The notes under the pieces are model-generated. The model saw only the letters and a program-made list of their open reading frames with translations, had not been told where the DNA came from and searched no databases. This document shows, piece by piece, positions 25,973 through 34,642 of a stretch of DNA of 44,079 bases (position 1 is the first letter of the stretch; each line of letters begins with the position of its first letter). The stretch comes from Alphaproteobacteria bacterium (GTDB lineage Bacteria; Pseudomonadota; Alphaproteobacteria; Rhizobiales; Aestuariivirgaceae): assembly GCA_024642465.1 (NCBI GenBank), contig JAHEBA010000020.1:1-44079 (forward strand), read 5' to 3'. Both the position numbers and the translations under genes were made by a program.

Positions 25973-26413
25973 TCAAACAAATGGCTTCACGATAACCATT
26001 ATCACGATCACCACCATCAGCGCGGTTGGCAGCTCGTTGGCCACCCGGAAGGCCACGTGACCTCGCTGATTGACATCCCTGGCGAACACTTTCACCTGGG
26101 CAGCCAGCCACATGTGAAACACCGACATGACCAACAAGCACAGGAACTTCAACACGAACCACAATGGCCAATCAGCCAGCAAGCCACCATCCAAAGCCAA
26201 CCACAATCCTGCCAGCCAAGATACGATCATAGCCGGGTTCATGATGGCCTTCAGAAGACGACCCTCCATGATCTTGAGCGTTTCAGAAAGGATATCGCCC
26301 GCCGCCGCGTTGCAATGATAAACCATCAGTCGTGGCAAATAGAGCAAGCCCGCCATCCACGATATGACGGCAAGTACGTGCAGCGCCTTGATCCACTCAT
26401 ACAATGAACTCAC
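25973..26413 (-). CDS. hemJ: Protoporphyrinogen oxidase HemJ
   Basis: 146 residues, four predicted membrane helices. HemJ motifs: the N-terminal KALHVLAVISWMAGLLYLPRLMVYH with the conserved His and the Arg-Leu/Tyr-His pair, and the LKFLCLLVMSVFHMW helix. HemJ binds heme b and oxidises protoporphyrinogen IX, probably using the quinone pool; it replaces HemG/HemY in most Alphaproteobacteria. Starts at GTG 26413, overlapping the hemE stop by 4 nt (GTGA), so the two heme genes are probably translationally coupled. Confidence 0.92.
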   Translation of the reverse strand: MSSLYEWIKALHVLAVISWMAGLLYLPRLMVYHCNAAAGDILSETLKIMEGRLLKAIMNPAMIVSWLAGLWLALDGGLLADWPLWFVLKFLCLLVMSVFHMWLAAQVKVFARDVNQRGHVAFRVANELPTALMVVIVIMVIVKPFV

Positions 26414-27453
26414 GCTCCCCGGTCAAAGTCCCGGCTCGCCGATATCAATTCCGACACGTGTTCCGGAGGGGTCTCCTTCCGGATGCCATGACCGAGGTTG
26501 AAGATATGCCTGCCAATGGGCAGATCTGCGAGAATCTGCCTTGCAGCCACCTTCATGCCTTCGCCACCAGCCACCACAGCCAACGGATCCAAGTTTCCCT
26601 GAACCACGCACTCGGAAATCAGATGATCCCGGGCCCATCCGGTGGATACCGGCCATTCGATACCTGCCGCATCTACACCAGTCGACCTTGCAAACTCTAC
26701 CTGCGACACGCCAATGCCCCTGGCAAACCCGATAACCGGAACCTCAGGCCAACGCCGCTTCAATTCCGCCGTGATAGCAGCAATGGGTTCAAAACATAAC
26801 CTCTTGAGCAGTTCACCACTAAGATCACCGGCCCATGTATCGAAGATCTGCACAACCTCGGCACCGGCCTCGATCTGACAATGAAGGTACTCGATCGAAG
26901 CTTCCACCAACTTCGCCATCAGATCATCCAGCCACTTCTCCGACCGGAATGCCGCAAGCCTCCCAATGGCGCGCTCAGCCGACGTGCCACCCTCGATCAT
27001 GTAGGTCGCGACAGTCCACGGCGCACCACAGAAACCGATCAGTGTCTTGTCCGGGTCAAGTCCAGCCCTGATCTTGGACACTGACTCATATACAGGAGCC
27101 AGCGTTTCATTCAGCCGCCGTATCTCCGACGTGAGACTGGCCACATCACCAGAACTACGGACAGTCCCGAGCACAGGTCCCTCATTCTCCTTGAATGACA
27201 GTGAACACCCCATCGCCTGCGGAATAAGCAGGATATCTGCGAACAGGATTGCTGCATCAAGGTCATACCTGCGTAAGGGCTGAAGGGTAACCTCGCAGGC
27301 CAGGTCAGGCGTGTAGCACAGATCCAGAAAGCCTCCCGCCTGAGATCTTACCTCTCTGTACTCCGGCAGATACCTTCCTGCCTGCCTCATCAACCAGATA
27401 GGACGCTTCTCCGGAGTCCTGCCTTGTAACGTGTCCAGTAATGCCTTGCCCAC
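26410..27453 (-). CDS. hemE: Uroporphyrinogen decarboxylase
   Basis: 347 residues, complete. HemE converts uroporphyrinogen III to coproporphyrinogen III in heme synthesis. Family signatures: RPIWLMRQAGRYLPEYR near the N-terminus, IIFADILLIPQAMG-type sequence (here AILFADILLIPQAMG), GFCGAPWTVATYMIEGG, and IGFARGIG. GTG start at 27453 with AGGGG 4-5 nt upstream. The gene is transcribed away from the adjacent origin candidate; hemE beside oriC is the arrangement known from Caulobacter and Rickettsia. Confidence 0.96.
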   Translation of the reverse strand: MGKALLDTLQGRTPEKRPIWLMRQAGRYLPEYREVRSQAGGFLDLCYTPDLACEVTLQPLRRYDLDAAILFADILLIPQAMGCSLSFKENEGPVLGTVRSSGDVASLTSEIRRLNETLAPVYESVSKIRAGLDPDKTLIGFCGAPWTVATYMIEGGTSAERAIGRLAAFRSEKWLDDLMAKLVEASIEYLHCQIEAGAEVVQIFDTWAGDLSGELLKRLCFEPIAAITAELKRRWPEVPVIGFARGIGVSQVEFARSTGVDAAGIEWPVSTGWARDHLISECVVQGNLDPLAVVAGGEGMKVAARQILADLPIGRHIFNLGHGIRKETPPEHVSELISASRDFDRGA

Positions 27454-27835
27454 AATCCCCTACCCAAACCAGAAAACTGAATCTCTTGATGATGTTGATG
27501 CTGGACCGTTGATGAAAGCAATACCACTTAATTCACAAACGGTGTACCGATGGCAAATTCATCCACATCATCAACCACCAACGACCTACCTCACCTACAG
27601 TCCTTTAAATCCTTGTAACAATTATATAAAATGCCAAATCTCCGACGGTTTGCAAAGCCCTGTCCACATCTTTTGCTTATCAAACACTACTCATTCCAGA
27701 AAATCACAATCGTGCCTGGCAACTGCCCACCGTCCTCCGTGTAGAGACAGTTGAAGGACAAGATCGTGACAAAAAACTCCCCCGAACATCGGCAAGAAAC
27801 TTTTCCACATTTCACAAACAGGATATGCAGGCATC
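27454..27835. other. Candidate chromosome replication origin (oriC)
   Basis: This 382-nt intergenic region separates leftward hemE from the rightward PPDK-regulator gene. It is AT-rich, with the most AT-rich core at about 27601-27640 (TTTAAAT ... AATTATATAAAAT), a candidate unwinding element. Four near-consensus DnaA boxes (TTATNCACA) lie on the + strand: TAATTCACA at 27529, TCATCCACA at 27559, CTGTCCACA at 27660 and TTTTCCACA at 27801; three have one mismatch and one has two. A GANTC (CcrM-type) site is at 27479. The hemE-oriC order is the established alphaproteobacterial one. There is no clear full CtrA site. Confidence 0.7.
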
Positions 27836-28672
27836 ATGCGAACAACTGCAAAACAGTACTTCCACATGCATCTGGTATCCGATGCGACAGGTGAGACCCT
27901 CAACACCGTCGCCAGGGCAGCAACCGCCTATTATGCCGGGTACCAGCCCATCGAGCATATCTACACGCTCGTGCGGACGTCAAAACAGCTTGATCGAGTC
28001 ATTTTAGAGGTGGAGAAACAACCAGGGATCGTACTTTTCACAATCGCAGACCACCATCTCAAGCAGGAAATCGAAAGCCGGTGCGAAGCGATGGGTACCC
28101 CTTGCATCTCGATACTCGATCCAGTCATTGCCAGCCTTGCAACCTACCTGAACGCCAAATCCAAACCGCAAATTGGCGGGCAGCACGTCCTGAATGCGGA
28201 GTACTTCAAACGGATTGACGCGCTAAACTATACGATGGCGCACGACGATGGCCAGATGATCGCCGATCTTGATGATGCAGACGTGATACTGCTGGGGATC
28301 AGCCGCTCCTCAAAGACACCAACGAGTATCTATCTCGCCAACAGGGGCATAAAAACTGCAAACGTACCCTTGGTTCCCGGGGTTAAACCACCAGCTGCCT
28401 TGCTCAACGTCCGCAAACCCTTGGTCGTTGGACTTGTGGCCAGCGCCGAGAGAATTGCCCAAATTCGCCGGCACCGGTTGCTCACCCTCAATGAAGGCCG
28501 TGACACCGCATATACCGACCGCAAGGCAATAACCCAGGAAATTCTGGACATGCGCAAGCTCTGTTCGGCCAACACATGGCCTGTGATTGACGTGACGAGG
28601 CGGTCCATCGAAGAAACAGCTGCGGCAGTTTTGAACCTTCTCAATCAGAAACTGGCGCAGAAAAGTGCCTAA
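27836..28672 (+). CDS. Pyruvate,phosphate dikinase regulatory protein (DUF299/PDRP)
   Basis: 278 residues of the bifunctional serine/threonine kinase-pyrophosphorylase family. It inactivates PPDK (or PEP synthase) by ADP-dependent phosphorylation and reactivates it by Pi-dependent dephosphorylation. Motifs: HLVSDATGETL near the N-terminus, and the P-loop ILLGISRSSKTPTSIYLAN. Start ATG at 27836 has AGG about 6 nt upstream; an internal ATG at 27866 is possible. It is the first gene to the right of the origin candidate and leads a tightly packed run to dnaQ. Confidence 0.93.
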   Translation: MRTTAKQYFHMHLVSDATGETLNTVARAATAYYAGYQPIEHIYTLVRTSKQLDRVILEVEKQPGIVLFTIADHHLKQEIESRCEAMGTPCISILDPVIASLATYLNAKSKPQIGGQHVLNAEYFKRIDALNYTMAHDDGQMIADLDDADVILLGISRSSKTPTSIYLANRGIKTANVPLVPGVKPPAALLNVRKPLVVGLVASAERIAQIRRHRLLTLNEGRDTAYTDRKAITQEILDMRKLCSANTWPVIDVTRRSIEETAAAVLNLLNQKLAQKSA

Positions 28673-29282
28673 AGATCTACATATCATCCTCGCTTCTGGC
28701 AGCCATGCCAGACAGGCGATGCTGAACAACGCCGGCATACAGTTCGACATCGATCCAGCCGACATTGATGAAGCGGCAATCAAACGCAGTGCGGTCAGCA
28801 GGCGTATCGCCCCATCCCGAATAGCCGTTGAACTAGCCACGGCAAAGGCGAAGCTAGTCTCTGCACGCCATCCAAACGCGATCGTCATTGGTTCCGATCA
28901 GATCCTCGACGTCGACGGAAACTTGCTCAGCAAGGTTCGCGACATGCATCAAGCAGCTGAACAAATTCGCAACCTAGAGGGAAGGGACCACTACCTCCAT
29001 TCTGCAGCCGTGTGCTGCCGGAATGGCAATATCGAGTTTGAAAGTGTTGAAACCGCCCTATTGACCATGTGGCCACTGAGGCCGGCAGAAATAACTGCGT
29101 ATCTCGATGAAGTTGGTCCGGCTATCCTTGGATCTGTAGGCTGTTACCACATCGAAGGACGCGGCGTTCGCCTGTTCCGCAAACTTGAGGGCAGCCATTT
29201 CACAATAATGGGCATGCCACTTGTCCCGCTACTCGGTCATTTGCGGCAATTCTCACCCTCGCCAGGAAACCAGCCGGAATGA
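28665..29282 (+). CDS. Maf-family nucleotide pyrophosphatase
   Basis: 205 residues. Maf/YceF/YhdE fold: hydrolysis of non-canonical or m7G-type nucleoside triphosphates. The usual S-x-S-P-R-R nucleotide loop is altered to ASGSHARQAML, but the catalytic-region VIGSDQILDVDG, GAYHIEG-like GCYHIEGRG and the final IMGMPLVPLL are present. The divergent loop and SDQ (instead of ADT) are what this origin-linked alphaproteobacterial subgroup typically shows, so substrate preference is unclear. GTG start at 28665, overlapping the PDRP stop by 8 nt. Overlaps aroE by 4 nt. Confidence 0.87.
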   Translation: MPKDLHIILASGSHARQAMLNNAGIQFDIDPADIDEAAIKRSAVSRRIAPSRIAVELATAKAKLVSARHPNAIVIGSDQILDVDGNLLSKVRDMHQAAEQIRNLEGRDHYLHSAAVCCRNGNIEFESVETALLTMWPLRPAEITAYLDEVGPAILGSVGCYHIEGRGVRLFRKLEGSHFTIMGMPLVPLLGHLRQFSPSPGNQPE

Positions 29283-30112
29283 AATACGCTTGCGTCGCTG
29301 GGCAAAACATTGCCCATTCGAGATCTCCGATGATCCATAACTACTGGATCAACCTGTACGGCATCGATGCCAAGTACACGATCCGTGACATTACCCCAGA
29401 TGAGCTGCCGCTGCTGATCGACGATATCCGCAGCGACAAGTTGCAAGGCTGCAACATCACCGTGCCGCACAAGGAAACGGTGATCAGACTTCTCGATCAC
29501 ATAGACGAGGCCGCTCGCCAAACAGGCAGTGTGAACACGATTTACAAGAGCAATAGCAAAGTCGTCGGAACCTCGACGGATGGCGAAGGCTTCATTGCGC
29601 ACCTGCTCGGAAACTATCGGCAATTCCAGGTCGAGGGGAGCAAGGTTGTACTGCTTGGGGCCGGCGGTGCTGCCAGAAGCATTCTCGGAGCCTTCATCGC
29701 TGGCAGTGCCGGCAGCATTGCTGTCGTGAACCGTACGCCGGAACGCGCAATGGAAGTTGCCTCTCTTGCTCCACAGACCGCTCATGCCGCAACAATGCGG
29801 GAGCTCGATATCCTGGCAAGCACGGCCCAGATTGTCATCAACACCACCTCGCTGGGAACCGGCGGCAATGGAGAGTTTCCGTTCCCGATGGAACTTGCCG
29901 CGCCGGACTGCATCTTTGCCGACATTGTCTATGTACCGCTGAAAACGCCATTCCTCGCTCATGCAGAAGCAATCGGCCGTCCAACCCTCGATGGACTTGG
30001 CATGCTATTGCATCAGGCAGTCAGGGGATTTGAGCTATGGTTCGACGTTCGCCCCGAAGTTACGGATGACCTGCGCGCGTTGATTGAGAAGGATATTCCA
30101 AGACATGCCTGA
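29279..30112 (+). CDS. aroE: Shikimate dehydrogenase
   Basis: 277 residues. NADP-dependent reduction of 3-dehydroshikimate to shikimate in aromatic amino-acid synthesis. Substrate domain: SRSPMIHNYW (S-x-S motif) and CNITVPHKE with the catalytic lysine; GSTSTDGEGF-like STDGEGF with the catalytic Asp. NADP domain: VVLLGAGGAARSI and VNRTPERAME. ATG overlaps the maf stop (ATGA). Confidence 0.95.
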   Translation: MKYACVAGQNIAHSRSPMIHNYWINLYGIDAKYTIRDITPDELPLLIDDIRSDKLQGCNITVPHKETVIRLLDHIDEAARQTGSVNTIYKSNSKVVGTSTDGEGFIAHLLGNYRQFQVEGSKVVLLGAGGAARSILGAFIAGSAGSIAVVNRTPERAMEVASLAPQTAHAATMRELDILASTAQIVINTTSLGTGGNGEFPFPMELAAPDCIFADIVYVPLKTPFLAHAEAIGRPTLDGLGMLLHQAVRGFELWFDVRPEVTDDLRALIEKDIPRHA

Positions 30113-30734
30113 CAGGCTGCCAATTCGGGTTGCACTGACCGGTTCTATCGCCATGGGCAAATCGACCGTAGCCCAGATGATTCGTGATGAGGGCATTGCG
30201 GTCTACGACGCCGATGCAGCCGTTCACGAGATGTACTCGAAGGGTGGCCGGGCAGTGCAAGCCGTTGGCGCATTGTTTCCGGATGCGATCATCGACGAAG
30301 CGGTGGACCGCACGAAGCTCGCACAACACGTGCTCGGCAACAAGGAAGCCATGAAGGCACTTGAAGCTGTCGTCCATCCTCTGGTTCATGACGAACAACG
30401 CAAGTTTCTGCAGCACGCGGTGCAACGCGGTGATCCGGTGGTGGTCTTTGATATTCCGTTACTGTTTGAAGGAAACAGGGCGAATGAATTCGATGCCGTG
30501 GTCGTTGTCTCCGCGTCAGAGCAACAACAGCGCGAACGCGCGCTTGCGCGACCGGGCATGAGCGCTGAAAAGTTTGAAAGCATAGTTGCCCGCCAGGTCC
30601 CGGACGAAGAAAAGCGGCGCCGGGCAGACTTCGTGATTTCCACAGGCACCAGTCTGGACGACACCCGCCTTGCCGTGAAAAGAGTAGTTGATCAGCTCCG
30701 CCACCAGGCAATCAAGGAAAGCAGCACGGCATGA
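30105..30734 (+). CDS. coaE: Dephospho-CoA kinase
   Basis: 209 residues. Final step of CoA synthesis. P-loop GSIAMGKST near residues 13-21, then VYDADAAVHEMY (the DAD substrate motif), VHPLVHDEQ and VVFDIPLLFE. The LID/Arg segment R-x-x-x-R is present in RERALARPGMSAEKF. I start it at ATG 30105, which gives the usual N-terminus; it overlaps the aroE stop by 8 nt. The stop overlaps the dnaQ start by 4 nt. It shares the CoA pathway with coaA at 41 kb. Confidence 0.94.
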   Translation: MPDRLPIRVALTGSIAMGKSTVAQMIRDEGIAVYDADAAVHEMYSKGGRAVQAVGALFPDAIIDEAVDRTKLAQHVLGNKEAMKALEAVVHPLVHDEQRKFLQHAVQRGDPVVVFDIPLLFEGNRANEFDAVVVVSASEQQQRERALARPGMSAEKFESIVARQVPDEEKRRRADFVISTGTSLDDTRLAVKRVVDQLRHQAIKESSTA

Positions 30735-31420
30735 TTCGGGAAGTCGTACTTGATACCGAAACCACGGGTCTCGATCCTGTCACAGGTGATCGGATCGTCG
30801 AGATTGGTGCAGTCGAACTCGTCAATCACATACCGACGGGAAACGTCTATCATCAGTACATCAATCCCCAGCGGGATATGCCGCAGGAGGCCTTCAACGT
30901 TCACGGATTGTCCGAGGAATTCCTCAGGGACTACCCGATCTTCTCAAGCATCGCGGACGAGTTTCTGGACTTTATCGCAGACGGCATCCTGGTCATCCAC
31001 AATGCCCAGTTCGACATGAAGTTCATCAACGCCGAACTGTCGTGGATCAAGCGCCCTGCGCTGCCTATGGAGCGGGTCATCGACAGCCTTGCCCTCGCTC
31101 GCAAGCGCCATCCGATGGGTCCCAACAGCCTCGATGCGCTTTGCCGCCGGTACGGAATCGACAACTCGAAGCGCGACAAGCACGGCGCGTTGCTCGATTC
31201 CGAACTTCTCGCCGACGTTTACATCGAACTGATTGGTGGCCGCCAGACGGCGTTCAGCCTCACTGAAGTCTGCGAGACGCGCGTGGTTCAGGAAGTCCGG
31301 ACGGCCGTCAGGGCGCGCGCGCGCGCAACACCGCTCCCGCCACGTCTGACGGAGCGAGAAATAGACGCCCACAATGAGCTGGTCGATCGTCTGGGCGACA
31401 AGGCCCTGTGGACCAGTTAG
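30731..31420 (+). CDS. dnaQ: DNA polymerase III epsilon subunit (3'-5' proofreading exonuclease)
   Basis: 229 residues. DEDDh exonuclease: ExoI VLDTETTGLDP (D8, E10), ExoII IHNAQFDMKFIN, ExoIII GALLDSELLADVYIEL with preceding His in RDKHG. A C-terminal tail (about 190-229) would bind the polymerase alpha subunit. The tail region carries a (GC)7 tract at 31313-31326 encoding an RARARA stretch. Last gene of the rightward origin-proximal run; a hairpin separates it from convergent secB. Confidence 0.95.
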   Translation: MIREVVLDTETTGLDPVTGDRIVEIGAVELVNHIPTGNVYHQYINPQRDMPQEAFNVHGLSEEFLRDYPIFSSIADEFLDFIADGILVIHNAQFDMKFINAELSWIKRPALPMERVIDSLALARKRHPMGPNSLDALCRRYGIDNSKRDKHGALLDSELLADVYIELIGGRQTAFSLTEVCETRVVQEVRTAVRARARATPLPPRLTEREIDAHNELVDRLGDKALWTS

Positions 31421-31423
31421 GCT

Positions 31424-31449
31424 AGGAACTGAGTCTGCACTCAGTTCTT
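31424..31449. terminator. Hairpin between convergent dnaQ and secB
   Basis: AGGAACTGAGT / ACTCAGTTCTT, an 11-bp stem with one G-T pair and a 4-nt loop. The right arm overlaps the last codons of secB. There is no long T tract on either side, so termination is plausible but not certain. Confidence 0.5.
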
Positions 31450-31962
31450 GGTCTGGTTGCCGGCAGCGGCGGCACGTTGCTGATACATTGCAGCAAAATC
31501 AATCGGATCGAGCATCAGCGGGGGGAAGCCGCCATTGCGCGACACGTCTGCAATGATCTGCCGGGCAAACGGGAACAGCATCCGCGGGCACTCTACAAGC
31601 ACGATCGGATGAAGTGCTTCCTGGGGGATGTTCTCAAGGCGGAAAATGCCGGCGTAAAGCAGCTCGGCTGCGAACACCACAGATGACTTGCCCTGAGCCT
31701 TTGCGTTTAGGTGAAGTTCAACCTCAAAGTCGGTCTCCGACATCGGCTTGGCATTCACATTCACCGAAATGTTGATTTCCGGCTGACCTTCCTGTCCTGC
31801 GAGGGACTGCGGCGCATTCGGATTTTCGAACGAGAGGTCCTTGATGTACTGACCAAGGATTTTCATCGACGGCGGACCGCCCTGCACATTTTCAGCACCA
31901 TTCCCGGCTTCATCTGCTGCATTTGCCTTGTCGGGAGCTGCCTTCTTCGCCGCCTTAGCCAT
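31441..31962 (-). CDS. secB: Protein-export chaperone SecB
   Basis: 173 residues. SecB keeps preproteins unfolded for SecA. The fold region (about 33-155) shows [18 protein letters not shown], an acidic/beta stretch, [14 protein letters not shown], and [34 protein letters not shown], the strongest family signature. An Ala/Lys-rich leader of about 30 residues is typical for Alphaproteobacteria. AAGGA lies 9 nt before the ATG. Convergent with dnaQ. Confidence 0.96.
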   Translation of the reverse strand: MAKAAKKAAPDKANAADEAGNGAENVQGGPPSMKILGQYIKDLSFENPNAPQSLAGQEGQPEINISVNVNAKPMSETDFEVELHLNAKAQGKSSVVFAAELLYAGIFRLENIPQEALHPIVLVECPRMLFPFARQIIADVSRNGGFPPLMLDPIDFAAMYQQRAAAAGNQTKN

Positions 31963-32056
31963 TGTTCTGTGGTCCTTGTCGTAAACGAAATGATGAATGC
32001 AATGAACGGCTGGCTACCATGCTGCCGGAAAAGGTTCAAGCTTGCCTTTTGCAGTA

Positions 32057-32551
32057 TCAGTTTCGGTTGCCCCGTCCGTTGTCACCGGTTTCCTCGTCAA
32101 CTTCTACCGCTTCACCCTCGATGACCTGGGCAGATGCGTCTGAAGACGGTCTTTCCTGATGCCAGCGGGTTTGGCGGACAGTGGTCGTTACGACATGCGG
32201 CTCGATCATTTTCCAGACCTTGCGGACCATGAAGGACCGGACAGGCGGGATCAGCAGGGCAAAACCGACAGTATCTGTGGCGAATCCGGGCGTCAGCAGC
32301 AACAGTCCAGCCGCCAGTACGCAAGCGCCTTGCACAAGTGCTTCAACAGGCGCTTCGCCACGCTCTGCAGACGAGCGGATCTTGGAGAGTACTTCCAGAC
32401 CCTGGCTGCGCACCAGCATGGTTCCGGCAATGGCTGTGAGCAGGATGAGCCCGATGGTCGCAGGAATCCCGATAAGCGAACCAACTTTCAGGAACAACGT
32501 TATCTCGACAACGGGAACGACAATGAATGCCGTGAACAGAATGTAGCGCAT
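32057..32551 (-). CDS. fxsA: FxsA-family membrane protein
   Basis: 164 residues. Two to three membrane helices in the FxsA fold: ILFTAFIVVPVVEITLFLKVG, IGIPATIGLILLTAIAGTMLVRSQG, and GACVLAAGLLLLTPGFATDTVGFAL with the family's LLLTPGF-TD-G motif. The polar, acidic tail (about 125-164) is cytosolic. In E. coli FxsA suppresses F-plasmid exclusion of phage T7; the physiological role is unknown. Start at ATG 32551; the frame is open 23 codons upstream without homology. Divergent from the Tim44-like gene. Confidence 0.9.
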   Translation of the reverse strand: MRYILFTAFIVVPVVEITLFLKVGSLIGIPATIGLILLTAIAGTMLVRSQGLEVLSKIRSSAERGEAPVEALVQGACVLAAGLLLLTPGFATDTVGFALLIPPVRSFMVRKVWKMIEPHVVTTTVRQTRWHQERPSSDASAQVIEGEAVEVDEETGDNGRGNRN

Positions 32552-32702
32552 GGCTGTCTCAAATGTTTGTTGCCGGTGCAGCCTGAATGACTTCGTGCCA
32601 TTGCCCAGCCGGACCATCAATGCCTATATAAAGCAAAAGCCTTATCCAGTTGCCTCGCCGGTTCGATCCGGCTCCACTTCGAGACAAGGATTGTTCCAGT
32701 CG

Positions 32703-33440
32703 ATGAATCAGGTTTTCGATCCGTTCAACATCATCATCCTCGCCGTTGCCGTCATCATCTTTTTCCGGCTGCGCAGCGTGCTGGGAACACGGACGGGCAA
32801 TGAGAAGCAGTTCGATCCGTTTGCGGGCAGCAACAAGCCGGGCGAACCTAACGAAACTTCCAAGTCGAAAGACAATGTGGTGCCGTTGCCAGGCAGGAAC
32901 AAGCCTGTCGAAAAGCCATCAACCATTGACGACGATGATGAGGAAGCCCGCAAGCCTGTCTGGGAAGGATTTGCGGCGAAGGATTCGGATACAGCCAAAG
33001 GTATTGAAGCCCTGCACGATGCCGACCCGTCATTTCATCCGCGGGAATTCCTGCAGGGTGCAAAGATAGCTTACGAGATGATCGTGACGGCCTTTGCGGA
33101 AGGCAGCAAGCAGGAGTTGAAACCGCTTCTGTCGCGTGAAGTTTATGATGGATTCGTAGCCGCCATCGACCAGAGCAAGAAGGACGGCCATGTACTGGAA
33201 TCCCGCTTTGTCGGAATCAACAAGGCGGAAATCGTGCGTGCAGAAATTGGCGCCGGTCGCAATGCGCAAGTGAGGGTGAAGTTCGTCAGCGACTTGATCA
33301 CTGCCACCCTCGATGGGGAAGGTCGCGTCATAGATGGCAATCCGACGGAGATTCAGGAAATTACCGATGTCTGGACTTTCGAGCGGTCACTCAAGTCGCG
33401 TGATCCCAACTGGCAGCTTGTGGCTACCGAGGCTGATTGA
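32703..33440 (+). CDS. Tim44-domain protein (TimA-like)
   Basis: 245 residues. One N-terminal membrane helix (IIILAVAVIIFFRLRSVLG, about 8-26), a charged linker, and a C-terminal Tim44-like domain (about 105-240) with DPSFHPREFLQGAKIAYEMIV and ITDVWTFERSLKSRDPNWQLVAT. It is the bacterial relative of mitochondrial Tim44, found across Alphaproteobacteria; it sits in the inner membrane and its role is unsettled. AAGGA lies about 12 nt before the ATG. Its stop and the next gene are close or overlapping. A small hairpin (GCCGG-N6-CCGGC, 32657-32672) lies in the upstream region. Confidence 0.9.
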   Translation: MNQVFDPFNIIILAVAVIIFFRLRSVLGTRTGNEKQFDPFAGSNKPGEPNETSKSKDNVVPLPGRNKPVEKPSTIDDDDEEARKPVWEGFAAKDSDTAKGIEALHDADPSFHPREFLQGAKIAYEMIVTAFAEGSKQELKPLLSREVYDGFVAAIDQSKKDGHVLESRFVGINKAEIVRAEIGAGRNAQVRVKFVSDLITATLDGEGRVIDGNPTEIQEITDVWTFERSLKSRDPNWQLVATEAD

Positions 33441-33454
33441 GGGCCTTGCTGGCC

Positions 33455-34642
33455 GTGCATGTCATTCGAAAGTTTGCAGTTGCAGCAGCATGCCTGGGCC
33501 TTGTGTTGTTTGAGGGAGCCTGGCTGTCTGATGGAGCACATGCGGGCATGAAACTGCACGTGACGGCGTTCGAGAACTTGCCCGGCTGGAAAGACGATGA
33601 TCACGAGGCAGCGCTTCAGGTCTTCGTGTCTGCCTGCCGCGAAATGACTTCGACAGGGGCGGGCTTTGCACGTGATGCCCGTCTTTCCGGCGCCAGACAG
33701 GATTGGACTGCTGTTTGCGGGTTGGCGGGATCTGCAGGCGCCGGTTTGGTGGCAGCGCGGCTATTTTTCGAGAAGAATTTCGTGCCCGTTCGCCTGGACT
33801 CCGGCACGGGTCACTTCACTGGATATTTCGAACCTGAAATCGAGGGCAGCCGCCAGCAGTCGGCTGACTATCCAGTGCCGGTACTTGCACGCCCCGACGA
33901 CCTGGTGACATTGAATGCAAGGGATTCAAAGCGCTTGGGTCTGACTTATGGCCGTATCGTCAACGGCAAGGGACAACCTTATTTTACGCGCCAGCAGATC
34001 GAATCTGGAATTCTTGAAGACCGCAGACTGGAGCTGGCCTGGGTCAGGTCATGGGCCGAACTGTTCTTCATGCAGGTTCAGGGCTCTGGCCGCTTGCGAA
34101 TGAAGGACGGCTCGGTGATCCGCCTGGCCTATGCGGCCAAGTCGGGATTGCCTTATACCTCGATCGGCAAGGTACTGATCGAGCGCGGAGAAAAGACGCG
34201 CGAAGGCATGTCCATGCAGGCGCTCAGGGCGTGGCTTGATGCCAATCCGGGCAAGGCGCGCGAACTGATGTGGCAGAACCGGTCGTACGTGTTCTTTCGT
34301 CGTCTCGAGGGTATTGACCCGTCGCTTGGCCCGGTGGGCGCCCAGAAGTTGCCGCTCACGCCGATGCGGTCGCTTGCGGCGGACCGCAGCTATTGGGCCT
34401 TGGGAGCACCGGTTTGGGTCTCGACCAGGATTCACAATGGCCGCTCGCTTGAACCATTCAATCACCTGATGGTGGTACAGGACACCGGCTCGGCAATACG
34501 CGGTCCGCAGCGTGGTGATATCTTCTTCGGCACAGGTGACGCTGCGGCGGTTGGCGCTGGCAAGCTCGATCAGCCAGGAGAAATGGTGGCAATTGTTCCA
34601 GTTGCGCTGGCGCAGAAATTGTTGAAACGGAAGCTTCAATGA
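33455..34642 (+). CDS. mltA: Membrane-bound lytic murein transglycosylase A
   Basis: About 395 residues. Signal sequence, then the MltA barrel domain (FTGYFEPEIEGS, VQGSGRLRMKDGSVIRLAYAAKSGLPY) and the 3D domain with MVVQDTGSAIRGPQRGDIFFGTG, where the Asp of GDIFFG is the catalytic acid. It cleaves peptidoglycan to 1,6-anhydro muropeptides. Start uncertain: GTG at 33455 gives MHVIRKFAVAAACLGLVLF; TTG at 33437 and 33446 are in frame and overlap the Tim44 stop. An AAC-L lipobox-like spot is not convincing, so lipidation is unsure. The 3' end overlaps the Smr gene by 4 nt. Confidence 0.92.
   Translation: MHVIRKFAVAAACLGLVLFEGAWLSDGAHAGMKLHVTAFENLPGWKDDDHEAALQVFVSACREMTSTGAGFARDARLSGARQDWTAVCGLAGSAGAGLVAARLFFEKNFVPVRLDSGTGHFTGYFEPEIEGSRQQSADYPVPVLARPDDLVTLNARDSKRLGLTYGRIVNGKGQPYFTRQQIESGILEDRRLELAWVRSWAELFFMQVQGSGRLRMKDGSVIRLAYAAKSGLPYTSIGKVLIERGEKTREGMSMQALRAWLDANPGKARELMWQNRSYVFFRRLEGIDPSLGPVGAQKLPLTPMRSLAADRSYWALGAPVWVSTRIHNGRSLEPFNHLMVVQDTGSAIRGPQRGDIFFGTGDAAAVGAGKLDQPGEMVAIVPVALAQKLLKRKLQ

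Noticed and set aside
26103..26118. A parS-like sequence in hemJ
   Set aside because: Only the GTGAAACA half is present; five mismatches in the 16-bp site.
27604..27620. A possible CtrA site in the oriC candidate
   Set aside because: TTAA-N7-TAAC matches only 6 of 8 fixed bases; not better than chance in AT-rich DNA.
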